Assembly (NCBI RefSeq): GCF_013266735.1
Contig: NZ_JABSNU010000010.1
Location: forward strand, 1 to 64,000
Length of the DNA stretch: 64,000 bases
Reading direction: 5' to 3'
Origin: Pedobacter foliorum
Lineage (GTDB): Bacteria; Bacteroidota; Bacteroidia; Sphingobacteriales; Sphingobacteriaceae
In this document: positions 1 through 7,543 of the stretch, one piece after another
Numbering within the stretch: position 1 is the stretch's first letter
Layout of the letters: every line of letters begins with the position of its first letter
Program-made: the position numbers and the translations under genes
Notes under the pieces: model-generated
Told to the model about the DNA's origin: nothing
The model's database searches: none
What the model saw: the letters and a program-made list of their open reading frames with translations, nothing else

Positions 1-276
1 AGTTATTGTGGTGTAATACCTACTTGTCACACAACCGGGGACAAAGAGGTCATCGGTGGGCTGACAAAACGTGGAAATGCTGTGATCAAAAACATTCTGA
101 TAGAAGCAGCATGGATTGCAGTCAAGAGAGATCCCGCACTGCTACTTTATTACAAAGAACAAATCGTTAGAATAAAAGGCCAGAAAGTAATTATTAAAGT
201 AGCTAGAAAGCTCCTAAGCCGGATTCGATATGTATTACAAAATCAAGTAAAATATGAAATGGGCGTAATTAAATAA
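1..276 (+). CDS. IS110-family transposase, C-terminal part (cut by window edge)
   Basis: The reading frame is open from base 1 to TAA at 274-276 and gives the last 91 residues of a transposase. It matches the C-terminal Transposase_20 (IS116/IS110/IS902) domain: a CGVIPTCHTTG stretch, then LTKRGNAVIKNILIEAAW and a helical tail with DPALLLYY. This domain carries the catalytic serine of IS110-type recombinases, which use a DEDD plus serine mechanism. At the place where relatives have HS(S/T)G this copy reads HTTG, so the serine may be replaced by threonine. The N-terminal RuvC-like half lies outside the window. The GTG at 82 is an internal codon, not a start. Whether the element is intact cannot be judged here. 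Confidence 0.85.
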   Translation, partial: SYCGVIPTCHTTGDKEVIGGLTKRGNAVIKNILIEAAWIAVKRDPALLLYYKEQIVRIKGQKVIIKVARKLLSRIRYVLQNQVKYEMGVIK

Positions 277-310
277 CCTGATCTTACTAAAACATGTAAA
301 ACAAAACATT

Positions 311-374
311 GGTATATAGCGCAACGAGGTCCTTGTAGCTGTCTCAGACTACTCATTTCAGTTTGCGCTATACC
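311..374 (+). other. Stem-loop behind the transposase; possible IS110/IS1111-type bridge RNA segment
   Basis: The arms GGTATATAGCGCAA (311-324) and TTTGCGCTATACC (362-374) pair apart from a 2-base bulge. The 37-base interior folds again through GTAG...CTAC and GTC/GAC around 335-352. It lies 34 bases after the transposase stop. IS110-family elements of the IS1111 group carry their guide (bridge) RNA in the non-coding DNA downstream of the transposase, so position and structure fit. The RNA identity is inference; subterminal inverted repeats of the element would be an alternative explanation. Confidence 0.3.
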
Positions 375-466
375 TTAATGAAAAATAATAGAAAATTGCG
401 GCAAGGCGTCCGCTTAGAGAAGATTGTTTTATTGTTTGAAGAAGATCATTACAAATAAGATATGGA

Positions 467-516
467 AATCAATGATGTTGTTAGGAGAGAAAAATCTCCT
501 AACAACATCATTGATT
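467..516. repeat. Perfect 22-bp hairpin
   Basis: Arms 467-488 and 495-516 are exact reverse complements separated by GAAAAA. No U-tract follows on either strand, so it is not a standard intrinsic terminator. It could be a transcription block at the end of the IS element or a small palindromic element. Confidence 0.75.
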
Positions 517-569
517 GATAAAATATGGATAAATAAATTTGGATTTCAACATAGAAGGACCTCGCAATA

Positions 570-698
570 GCAAGGCTTTCTTTCTCTTGAGGGATGCTGA
601 AATAAATTCAGCATAGCGAAGGGACGCTGTCATTGGTAATTTATTTTGCTTCGCAGTTTCTTCGAGGTCAGCATCCCTCAAGAGAAAGAAAGCCTTGC
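570..698. repeat. Perfect 31-bp inverted repeat of a dispersed intergenic palindrome family
   Basis: Arms 570-600 and 668-698 are exact reverse complements. The 67-base interior has a GCTGAAATAAATTCAGC hairpin around 595-612. Parts of arm and interior recur, rearranged, at 7320-7430 (CTTTCTTTCTCTTGAG, ATTTATTTTGCTTCGCAG, CTTCGAGGTCA). The core ATAAATTCAG also occurs in the palindrome at 21074-21160. This points to a REP-like intergenic repeat family. Confidence 0.8.
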
Positions 699-787
699 TC
701 TCACCTGCAAATATTGTAACAAAATAATATACAATCCGCGTAAAACTATTTTTTTAGTTTTATATTGTATTGAATATTAACGCCCTC

Positions 788-3508
788 ATGAGATTTAAAA
801 TTGTAACACTTATAATTTGTTGCTGCTGTACTTTTACTGCCTTAGCGCAGACTAACTATGCTGTAAAAGGCATCGTTTCTGATACCACAACCAATGTGAA
901 AATGGATCAGGCAACCATCAGCGTACTCGATGCCCGAGACTCCATACTTCAAAAGTTTACTTATGCAGATAAAGGAGCATTCAACATCAGCAACCTTAAG
1001 CCGGGCAAGTTCCTAATTATGGTTAACTATCCTGACTACGCCGATTTTGTAGAGAGTTTTACGCTCGATGCCTCCAAGCCAGTGTACAACTTTGGTAATA
1101 TCAAAATGATCCTGCAATCTAAACTACTCAACGAAGTGATCATTAAAGCTAAAGTAGTGGCTATAAAAATAAAAGGAGATACTACAGAATTTAATGCTGC
1201 GGCCTATGCCACACAAAAGAACGCAAAGGTAGAAGACCTCCTAAAACAATTACAAGGAATGAAGATCAACCAAAGTGGAGTGATCATTTTTCAGGGAGAA
1301 CCGGTAACCAAAATCCTCGTCGACGGAGAAGAGTTTTTTAGTGATGATCCAGGATTGGTATCCAAAACCGTCCGCGCAGATATGGTAAGCAAGGTGCAAG
1401 TTTACGACCAAAAAAGTGATCAAGCTAAGTTAACAGGTATAGAGGACGGAGTAAAAGTAAAAACCATCAATATTGTACTCAGAGAAGATAAAAGGAAAGG
1501 AGTGTTTGGGAAAGTTGATGGTGGGTACGGCACCGACGATTATTACACGGGGCAGATGATGTTCAATAAATTCGACCCAAAGAAAAAGATAGCAGCCTAC
1601 GGTAATATTGGTAATACGGGCAATGTAGGCCTTAGTGGTGATAATAATTCCAAGTACGGGGCTGGCTACAGTAGGGGGAATTATGGTGGCAATGGCCTGC
1701 CATTCGCACGTGACGGTGGGGCTCATTATGATAACAAATGGAACAATGACAAACAATCTATCAATGCAAACTATAAGATCGGCGCATTAACTACTGAAGG
1801 CTCCAGTAATACTATGACTCAGAATAATCTACCCGATAATTTTAATAAAACAACATCGAACAAGTCATTCCGTCGTTATAGTTTTAACCAAAATTTAGAT
1901 GCGGATTTTACATCTAAGCTAGACTCAACATCCGATCTTAGTGCTTCAGTTTATGGAAGTATTGATCCAGGAACATCTGACAATAAGACCCAGTCTTTTA
2001 CGCTAAGGGGTAATGGTGTATTACTAAACGACAATGATGTAAGTTCTATTGGTAGTAACAATTATAAATATATGATTGCATCTGCTAATTATACCAAACG
2101 ATTTAAAAAGAAAGGACGAAGCATTTCATTAAATACCAGAGGATCATCTTCACAATTTAGGTCGGATAATTACATGAAATCTGACTTAAAGTATTACAAC
2201 GGTATGGGAGAATTGGATAGTGTTAATAGTATTGATCAATATAAACCTACTGCTTCGAACAGTAACTCGGTGTCTGCCGGATTTTCCTATAATGAAACAT
2301 TATTCAAATCAATTTCATTATCAGCTAGCTATAACTTTTCTCAAAGCATTGGCACCAACAGCCAGCTATCTTTTGATAAATCAACGGACCGCTACGATAA
2401 GCTTGATTCCGTCTTTAGCAATAATTTTAAAGTTAAAACAATAACAAATTTTTACAATCTACGTATAGGCTATACTACAACTAAAGTCAATCTTAACATT
2501 GGTACAGGTATATCTGATGCCGATTCGGAACAAAAGGATCAACTAGCATCTGCCGATCTTAATCGTAGATTTACAAACTGGCGGCCTAATGCAAGGTTTA
2601 CCTATCAGTTAAGTAAAGCAGCAGCCATAACTCTTAACTACAATGGCAATACTACCCAGCCAAACGATTATCAGTTGCAGCCATTAAGGCAAAATACCGA
2701 CCCTTTAAACATTACTTTAGGCAACCCAATGCTTAAACCATCGTTTAATAATAGTTTTAGCTTTAATTACAGGCTTTATCAGCCAACCCTAGATAGAGGA
2801 ATTAACTTTAATGCAAACTATGGCAGGAATATAAACACAATAGTATATAATCGGGTAACAGATTCAAGCGGTGTAAGTACCAGCCAATGGTCGAACCTTA
2901 CGAGTAAACAGCCTACGGATTGGAAAGTAAATACGGAATTCTACGGACATGCTACAAAACTCAATTTTATTTTAAGTCTTAATTTTGAAGTTGATGGAAG
3001 AAACAGCTTTAATTATGTTAATGGTCAATTAAATGAATCGAAATCAATTGATTACTCTCCGTATGTTAGCATCTGGGCAAACACCGCTACCTACTCTTAC
3101 AATTTTAATATCGGGCCAAAGTATTATCTCAATTCATCATCTCTACAGCAAATAAATAACAATAGACATGGGTTTTTCACTGATTTAGGTTTTAGTACCA
3201 AACTGCCATACAACTTCTTTATTAGTGCAGAGATGAACTATCAGTACACCGCTAAAAACAAAGTGTTTAATCAGGATTTTAGCCGTGTACTATTAAAATC
3301 ATCAATTGGCAAAACTTTCTTAAAGGAAGAAAATTTAAAAATTACTATTTCGGGTAACGATTTGCTGAATCAAAATACAGGCTTTAGCAGATACGGAAGT
3401 ATTGATAGTTTCACCGAAACAAGAAACACCACTATAAGAAGATACTTTATGTTTTCCGTAACCTGGGATTTTGCCAAGTTTGGTAAATCACTTCAACCAC
3501 AACAATAA
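788..3508 (+). CDS. Outer-membrane beta-barrel protein, TonB-dependent receptor type
   Basis: The 906-residue protein starts with a signal peptide (MRFKIVTLIICCCCTFTALA|Q). A carboxypeptidase-regulatory-like beta-sandwich follows at about residues 25-110, then a plug-like segment with ILVDGEEFFSDDP near residue 180, and a long C-terminal beta-barrel rich in N, S, Y and T (OMP_b-brl_3 type). Such proteins import or bind substrates at the outer membrane. The frame is open from a TTG at 770, but ATG 788 gives a normal signal peptide and is preferred. The GLPGLI gene starts 2 bases after its stop, so the two form an operon; this pairing is common in Bacteroidota, often with peptide or metal-related roles. 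The substrate is unknown. Confidence 0.88.
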   Translation: MRFKIVTLIICCCCTFTALAQTNYAVKGIVSDTTTNVKMDQATISVLDARDSILQKFTYADKGAFNISNLKPGKFLIMVNYPDYADFVESFTLDASKPVYNFGNIKMILQSKLLNEVIIKAKVVAIKIKGDTTEFNAAAYATQKNAKVEDLLKQLQGMKINQSGVIIFQGEPVTKILVDGEEFFSDDPGLVSKTVRADMVSKVQVYDQKSDQAKLTGIEDGVKVKTINIVLREDKRKGVFGKVDGGYGTDDYYTGQMMFNKFDPKKKIAAYGNIGNTGNVGLSGDNNSKYGAGYSRGNYGGNGLPFARDGGAHYDNKWNNDKQSINANYKIGALTTEGSSNTMTQNNLPDNFNKTTSNKSFRRYSFNQNLDADFTSKLDSTSDLSASVYGSIDPGTSDNKTQSFTLRGNGVLLNDNDVSSIGSNNYKYMIASANYTKRFKKKGRSISLNTRGSSSQFRSDNYMKSDLKYYNGMGELDSVNSIDQYKPTASNSNSVSAGFSYNETLFKSISLSASYNFSQSIGTNSQLSFDKSTDRYDKLDSVFSNNFKVKTITNFYNLRIGYTTTKVNLNIGTGISDADSEQKDQLASADLNRRFTNWRPNARFTYQLSKAAAITLNYNGNTTQPNDYQLQPLRQNTDPLNITLGNPMLKPSFNNSFSFNYRLYQPTLDRGINFNANYGRNINTIVYNRVTDSSGVSTSQWSNLTSKQPTDWKVNTEFYGHATKLNFILSLNFEVDGRNSFNYVNGQLNESKSIDYSPYVSIWANTATYSYNFNIGPKYYLNSSSLQQINNNRHGFFTDLGFSTKLPYNFFISAEMNYQYTAKNKVFNQDFSRVLLKSSIGKTFLKEENLKITISGNDLLNQNTGFSRYGSIDSFTETRNTTIRRYFMFSVTWDFAKFGKSLQPQQ

Positions 3509-3510
3509 TT

Positions 3511-4281
3511 ATGAAATACGTATCTCAATTTTTCATTTGCCTATTAATACTTGGAGCGAACACACTTTTCGCACAGAACAAACATTTCATAACTAGTGGG
3601 GTTATTGAGTTCGAACGAACAGCCAATATGTTTGCTTTGGTTAAAAAGAAAGTAACCAAACATACAATGGAGAACAAGCCATTTTACGAGCAGTATTTAA
3701 GAACCGAACCCCAGTTCAGGACCCTTAAAAGCAAATTAACATTCGATAATAATACCACTCTTTTTACACCCACTGCTCCCGAAAAAGGTGTGCACTGGTG
3801 GTACGATACCCCAATGGCCAACCAGCTCAATCATGTTTTTTCTGATTTAAATACTCGTACAAGCATCATTCAAAAAGAGTTTTATGAACGAACCTATCTG
3901 GTTAAAGATAGCTTGCGTAACATAAAGTGGAAAATGACCGATGAAACCAGAGAAATAGCCGGTTATAAATGTCGCAGAGCCAACGCCCTCGTATTAGATT
4001 CCATATATATAGTCGCTTTTTATACTGATGAAATCCATGTATCCGGAGGGCCGGAATCATTTAATGGCCTGCCAGGTATGATACTGGGTGTAGCCGTACC
4101 ACACGAAAACGTAACCTGGTTTGCCACTAAAGTAACCGATACTAGTGTAGATAAGAAAACCCTTGTTCCACCAAAAAAAGGAAAAGAGATAAACAATAAA
4201 CAACTAAAAGAAGAAATTTTAAAAGCAACAAGCACCCATGGCGACTACTCTATTGTTGAATTAAAAGGACTTGTATTATAG
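3511..4281 (+). CDS. GLPGLI family secreted protein
   Basis: The 256-residue exported protein has signal peptide MKYVSQFFICLLILGANTLF|AQ and the family motif GLPGMILGV at residues 186-194, just after a conserved Y(T/S)DEI stretch and before a WFATKV strand. GLPGLI proteins (TIGR01200) have no established biochemical role and are typically found behind a barrel receptor with a regulatory-like N-domain, exactly as here (2-base gap to 788-3508). The 3' end overlaps the convergent gene 4276-4485 by 6 bases. Confidence 0.9.
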   Translation: MKYVSQFFICLLILGANTLFAQNKHFITSGVIEFERTANMFALVKKKVTKHTMENKPFYEQYLRTEPQFRTLKSKLTFDNNTTLFTPTAPEKGVHWWYDTPMANQLNHVFSDLNTRTSIIQKEFYERTYLVKDSLRNIKWKMTDETREIAGYKCRRANALVLDSIYIVAFYTDEIHVSGGPESFNGLPGMILGVAVPHENVTWFATKVTDTSVDKKTLVPPKKGKEINNKQLKEEILKATSTHGDYSIVELKGLVL

Positions 4282-4485
4282 GGCTTGTGCTTTAATAAGC
4301 TCTAACACCAGATTTAGCCTGTAAACTACAGGGTCGGTTACTCTCGGATAATTACTTGTTTTCAAAATCGTTATTTCTTTTTCTAAAAACAATGGTACAT
4401 CCCTTATTACCGCTCCCGGTGCCAATTCAATTTCCGAAGGTAATTCTATTCCGTGAAACGCTGCCTCAAAATCTTCTGCTGTCAT
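4276..4485 (-). CDS. DUF6965-like small protein
   Basis: This 69-residue protein is acidic and cytoplasmic (MTAEDFEAAFHGIELPSEIE...), without signal or membrane segment. The layout, an N-terminal helix, an ELAPG turn, a DVPLFLEKE helix, a TSNYPR segment and a C-terminal amphipathic helix, recalls the small Bacteroidota family DUF6965; I recall this from memory and could not search. It overlaps the convergent GLPGLI gene by 6 bases and lies upstream of nothing obvious. Function is unknown. Confidence 0.6.
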   Translation of the reverse strand: MTAEDFEAAFHGIELPSEIELAPGAVIRDVPLFLEKEITILKTSNYPRVTDPVVYRLNLVLELIKAQAL

Positions 4486-4512
4486 GACCGCAAAGTTAGC
4501 CGATTTTTAGTT

Positions 4513-5430
4513 TTATGAAGTGCTTTTCTTGAAAACTTCTCCCGGTAATTGACCAAATTGTTTTTTATAAATGGCAGCAAAGTACCCTGGTTTTACATGG
4601 CCAAGTTCATTAGCAACCTCACTAATTGAGTTGAAATTGCCACTTTTTAAAAGCACCTGTGCAAGATTTAACTTTTCTCTAAGAAAAAAACTATTAGGAC
4701 TTTCTTTAAAGATCCTCTTAAACAGCTTTTTATATTTAGAGATAGACATACCTGCCTTTGCCGCCAGAAAATCAATTCCTGGGAATGGCCCTAAAAGTTG
4801 CTCCATCATATAGGTTTGAGTTTTGATAACCTGTGTAGTGTCTAATTCAGAAAGCTTCCCCAATATTGGTCCGATTTCATTGATGCGTTCTACCAGATAC
4901 CCTAACACCTGTAATGTAGTGCCTCGTACAGATAACTCAAATGACGGATCATCATAGTTTTTCATTTTAAGCTTAAGCAGACATAAGCGCGTACGACTAT
5001 CAATATGGCTCGAAAAAACAATACTATTTTTCTTATTATTTGTACTGTCTATATTTCCAAACAAGTACTTTTGAAGCAGAGGCTTAGATATGATTAACCA
5101 GAAAGAATACATTTTAAGAGAAGGAATGTAGCTGCTTTTTAAACTAGCATCAACAACAACCATCCCCAGTTTCGATTGATAATTTATTTTCCCCTGTTCC
5201 TTAATCTGATGGATATCAATTTCATCGCTTAAGTCGAAATAAGCAATATAATAATCCTCGGCATTAACAGTTTTGATCAATTCAATACTTCTTTGTAAAC
5301 TGAAATCTACAATAAGCGACATCAACCCGGGCAATACCTCCATAAAGTACGCGCAACCTTTGGCAATATCATTAGGTAAAACCAATTGACATTTGTCATC
5401 AACCACGGAAATCTTTTTTCCTTTCTCCAT
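4513..5430 (-). CDS. AraC-family transcriptional regulator (second of a tandem pair)
   Basis: The 305-residue protein has an uncharacterised N-terminal sensing region (about 1-195) and a C-terminal AraC/XylS double helix-turn-helix (about 205-300). The second HTH reads FNSISEVANELGHVKPGYFAAIYKKQFG. Its ATG overlaps the TAA of the upstream gene by one base (TAATG), so the two regulators are translationally coupled. They share the C-terminal signature KK.F..PG, an AL-type spacer, then SKYKKLFKRI versus TKYKNLYKKI, and are clearly paralogues. Ligand and target are unknown; the barrel/GLPGLI operon at 788-4281 is a reasonable neighbour target. Confidence 0.85.
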   Translation of the reverse strand: MEKGKKISVVDDKCQLVLPNDIAKGCAYFMEVLPGLMSLIVDFSLQRSIELIKTVNAEDYYIAYFDLSDEIDIHQIKEQGKINYQSKLGMVVVDASLKSSYIPSLKMYSFWLIISKPLLQKYLFGNIDSTNNKKNSIVFSSHIDSRTRLCLLKLKMKNYDDPSFELSVRGTTLQVLGYLVERINEIGPILGKLSELDTTQVIKTQTYMMEQLLGPFPGIDFLAAKAGMSISKYKKLFKRIFKESPNSFFLREKLNLAQVLLKSGNFNSISEVANELGHVKPGYFAAIYKKQFGQLPGEVFKKSTS

Positions 5431-6410
5431 TACAATGAGGCTGCGTATTCTTTAGGCGACATTTTAAAATAGTTTTTAAATTGCTCCGATAAATGAGAAG
5501 CACTTGTAAAGCTCAATTTTTCGGCCAATTCTCCAATTGTATATTGCCCCCTTGCAAGTAAATCTCTTGCCAGTTCGAGCTTGTTATTCAAGAAAAAGGC
5601 ATTAGGTGTATATCCTGTAATTTTTTTATACAGGTTTTTGTACTTGGTTTCCGACATGTTAGCCTCTGCTGCAAGTGCAGCTATACCCGGAAAAACGCCC
5701 TCCTGGTTTTTAATTAAATTCGATTGAGAGATCAATATCATAGTAAGGTCTGAAGGCAGTACTTTACTAATCATAATTTCCCGTTTCATTATGCCATCAA
5801 GGCAGTTAGCTAAAAGATTGTAAACCAGTCCACCGAGTAGCAAATTAAAAGATATACTGCCCGGTATATTTTTTCTAAATTCATTAATGAGGTGCCAGCT
5901 GGCACTGCTCATATGAGCATAATGTATCAATGTATTTTGTTTCTCATCAAAAACACGATTAACCACTTCGTTAAGTACACCCGTTTTGGAGAGATATTCT
6001 CTTAATATACTCTTTTTCACAAAAAGGGAAATGCTGTAGCATTTACTTCCTGATTTTATCAGGTAATCGGTATTGAATTCGCCATCCACAATTGCCAGAT
6101 TATAATTCCATCGCCCTACAGATCTCGAAACGTCGTCCATAATATGAACAGATTCACCTTCTGTAAGGTTAAAATATATGCCGGCAAAATCAGCTGTAGA
6201 GTTTTGCGGTTTGTATAATACATCTTGGTGATAAGTGGCGTCTATCAACATAACAGTAGTATTCTCACTCACCTGGAATACATAATGTGTGCCTGTAAAT
6301 ACATCTTCCGGGGCAATGGTGAAATTGTCACGCATATACCCTCCATGACTATGCGCCAGTTCTTCTACCCAGTCAGTTTCTACGGCAAAACGATATATTA
6401 CCTCTTTCAT
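5430..6410 (-). CDS. AraC-family transcriptional regulator (first of a tandem pair)
   Basis: The 326-residue cytoplasmic protein has an N-terminal regulatory domain of about 215 residues and a C-terminal AraC double HTH. The segment TIGELAEKLSFTSASHLSEQFKNYF is the second HTH and MSPKEYAA is the usual end. It is the promoter-proximal member of a two-gene operon with the paralogue at 4513-5430. The upstream region 6411-6500 contains ACATTTTT (6455-6462) and AAAAATGT (6473-6480), an 8-bp inverted repeat that could be an operator for autoregulation. Confidence 0.86.
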   Translation of the reverse strand: MKEVIYRFAVETDWVEELAHSHGGYMRDNFTIAPEDVFTGTHYVFQVSENTTVMLIDATYHQDVLYKPQNSTADFAGIYFNLTEGESVHIMDDVSRSVGRWNYNLAIVDGEFNTDYLIKSGSKCYSISLFVKKSILREYLSKTGVLNEVVNRVFDEKQNTLIHYAHMSSASWHLINEFRKNIPGSISFNLLLGGLVYNLLANCLDGIMKREIMISKVLPSDLTMILISQSNLIKNQEGVFPGIAALAAEANMSETKYKNLYKKITGYTPNAFFLNNKLELARDLLARGQYTIGELAEKLSFTSASHLSEQFKNYFKMSPKEYAASL

Positions 6411-6534
6411 ATTCTATTAAATATCGGGAATTATCTCATAAATGATGCCATAGCACATTTTTAAATGTTATGAAAAATGTCCTGATTCGGTATTTTTAAA
6501 CCTTATCTTGGCTCTCATTTACTGATACTTACGG

Positions 6535-6542
6535 TAATTTTG
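6535..6542 (+). promoter_or_regulatory. Bacteroidota -7 box TAATTTTG
   Basis: TAATTTTG fits TAnnTTTG exactly, with TTG (6508-6510) as a weak -33 candidate 24 bases upstream. The inferred transcript start (near 6549) lies after the TTG at 6540 and before ATG 6582, which decides the start of the next gene. Confidence 0.5.
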
Positions 6543-6581
6543 CGAAATAAGTTTGATAATAATATCGAACTTATTCAAGTC

Positions 6582-6896
6582 ATGGGAATCGTTATTCAGA
6601 ATAAAAAAGCACCTTCTTGCAGCCATCAGGCTACTAAGCAAATAAGATTGCATTCTGAACAATTGGTAATCGATGTAATAGAAGTGATGCTTAATTTGGA
6701 ACTCTATACCATGCCCGTTTTTTATAATGAAAAACGCATTGGAATTATCCATTTTAAAGATCTGATCAGATTTCTTACGCACAGGGAACAAGGAGAGAGC
6801 CTTATTTATCACAAATTGAACTATAACGTAGAGAGTGTTATGGCTAAAATGGCTCAAATGAGTGAATTAGAGTATTTTAACGAAATTCAAAGTTAG
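6582..6896 (+). CDS. Small protein with a single CBS-like half-module
   Basis: The protein has 104 residues from ATG 6582. The segment HSEQLVIDVIEVMLNLELYT followed by MPVFYNEKRIGIIHFKDLIRFL has the helix-strand-strand-helix layout of a CBS domain, with the G-I-I-H-x-x-D-L end resembling the CBS half of KdsD/KpsF-type proteins. CBS domains bind adenine nucleotides and normally come in pairs, so a lone copy would have to dimerise or act as an accessory subunit. No catalytic domain is present. The frame extends to TTG 6540, but that codon overlaps the promoter box. An antisense frame at 6519-6857 is judged a shadow. Confidence 0.6.
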   Translation: MGIVIQNKKAPSCSHQATKQIRLHSEQLVIDVIEVMLNLELYTMPVFYNEKRIGIIHFKDLIRFLTHREQGESLIYHKLNYNVESVMAKMAQMSELEYFNEIQS

Positions 6897-7122
6897 AACG
6901 GTAATTAATCAGGCAATAGCTAATTTCCAAACCGCACATGATTTATTTAAAAACAGCGGATGGCATCAGTAGGTCGTATTTATAGGGTTTTCGATATGAA
7001 AAAGATTACTGTACTCTCCTAATGAGTCTGTATTGCTTCTGTATTGAGTCTATATTGCGTGAGCATTAACTGCGATATGAGTTCTTACTAATTTCGTTCT
7101 AGCTTCGATTTGGATTGAAAGT

Positions 7123-7165
7123 GAATAGAAGTCGGAACGAAGTAGAATAGAAGTCGAAACGAAGT
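7123..7165. repeat. Tandem repeat, 21-base unit, two copies
   Basis: GAATAGAAGTCGGAACGAAG plus T (7123-7143) is followed one base later by the same unit with a single G-to-A change (7145-7165). The block sits inside a 9-bp inverted repeat 106 bases apart. Confidence 0.7.
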
Positions 7166-7319
7166 TGAAGCTCACGCATTTTAATCGGATTACAGTCGCA
7201 ATCCTTAACCATAGCTAAAGATCATATCGGTTACTACGCGTTCGTCATCCTGAGAGCCTAGCATTAGAAAGAATGCAAAAAAGTGATAATGACAATTGTT
7301 TAAGCGATCGTTATCCTGA

Positions 7320-7430
7320 ATTTATTTTGCTTCGCAGCTTCTTCGAGGTCATGACCCCACACTAGCAAAGCTTTCTTTCTCTTGAGTGACGCTAAAATAA
7401 ATTCAGCATGGCGAGTGTTTCATTGCTGCG
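7320..7430. repeat. Rearranged copy of the dispersed intergenic repeat
   Basis: ATTTATTTTGCTTCGCAG..TTCTTCGAGGTCA (about 7320-7351) matches 640-670. GCAAAGCTTTCTTTCTCTTG followed by ATAAATTCAGCATGGCGA matches 570-617, but in swapped order relative to the first copy. Confidence 0.6.
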
Positions 7431-7496
7431 CATGACAACCGCTTTAGCAAAATGAGAATCTAACATTTTCATGGCAAAACCTTTTTTAAAAGGTTT

Positions 7497-7504
7497 TAAT
7501 TTTG
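7497..7504 (+). promoter_or_regulatory. Bacteroidota -7 box TAATTTTG
   Basis: An exact TAnnTTTG match lies 39 bases before the ATG of the acyltransferase gene, implying a 5' leader of about 30 bases. No good TTTG -33 box is visible. Confidence 0.45.
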
Positions 7505-7543
7505 CGTTAACCTCTCGCAAATTTTGTAGAAAACTATTGTAGT

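Larger units (their letters stand above)
277..787. other. Structured intergenic region after the IS110 transposase
   Basis: No protein-coding frame is convincing in these 511 bases. The region holds three foldable elements: an imperfect stem enclosing a smaller hairpin at 311-374, a perfect 22-bp hairpin at 467-516, and a perfect 31-bp inverted repeat with arms at 570-600 and 668-698. The right end of the IS element should fall somewhere here, but no target duplication or clear terminal repeat could be assigned without the left end. Confidence 0.6.
6897..7543. other. Repeat-rich intergenic region
   Basis: These 647 bases contain no credible gene. They hold a tandem 21-base repeat (7123-7143 and 7145-7165, one mismatch), flanked by the inverted repeat TGCGTGAGC/GCTCACGCA (7056-7064 and 7170-7178). 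A rearranged copy of the dispersed palindrome family follows at about 7310-7440, then the promoter of the acyltransferase gene. Confidence 0.65.

Noticed and set aside
770..787. Upstream TTG start for the receptor gene
   Set aside because: The ATG at 788 gives a clean signal peptide; TTG would add six unneeded residues.
6519..6857. Minus-strand 112-codon frame over the CBS-like gene
   Set aside because: It overlaps the plus-strand frame fully, has no family features, and the plus-strand frame has the promoter box.
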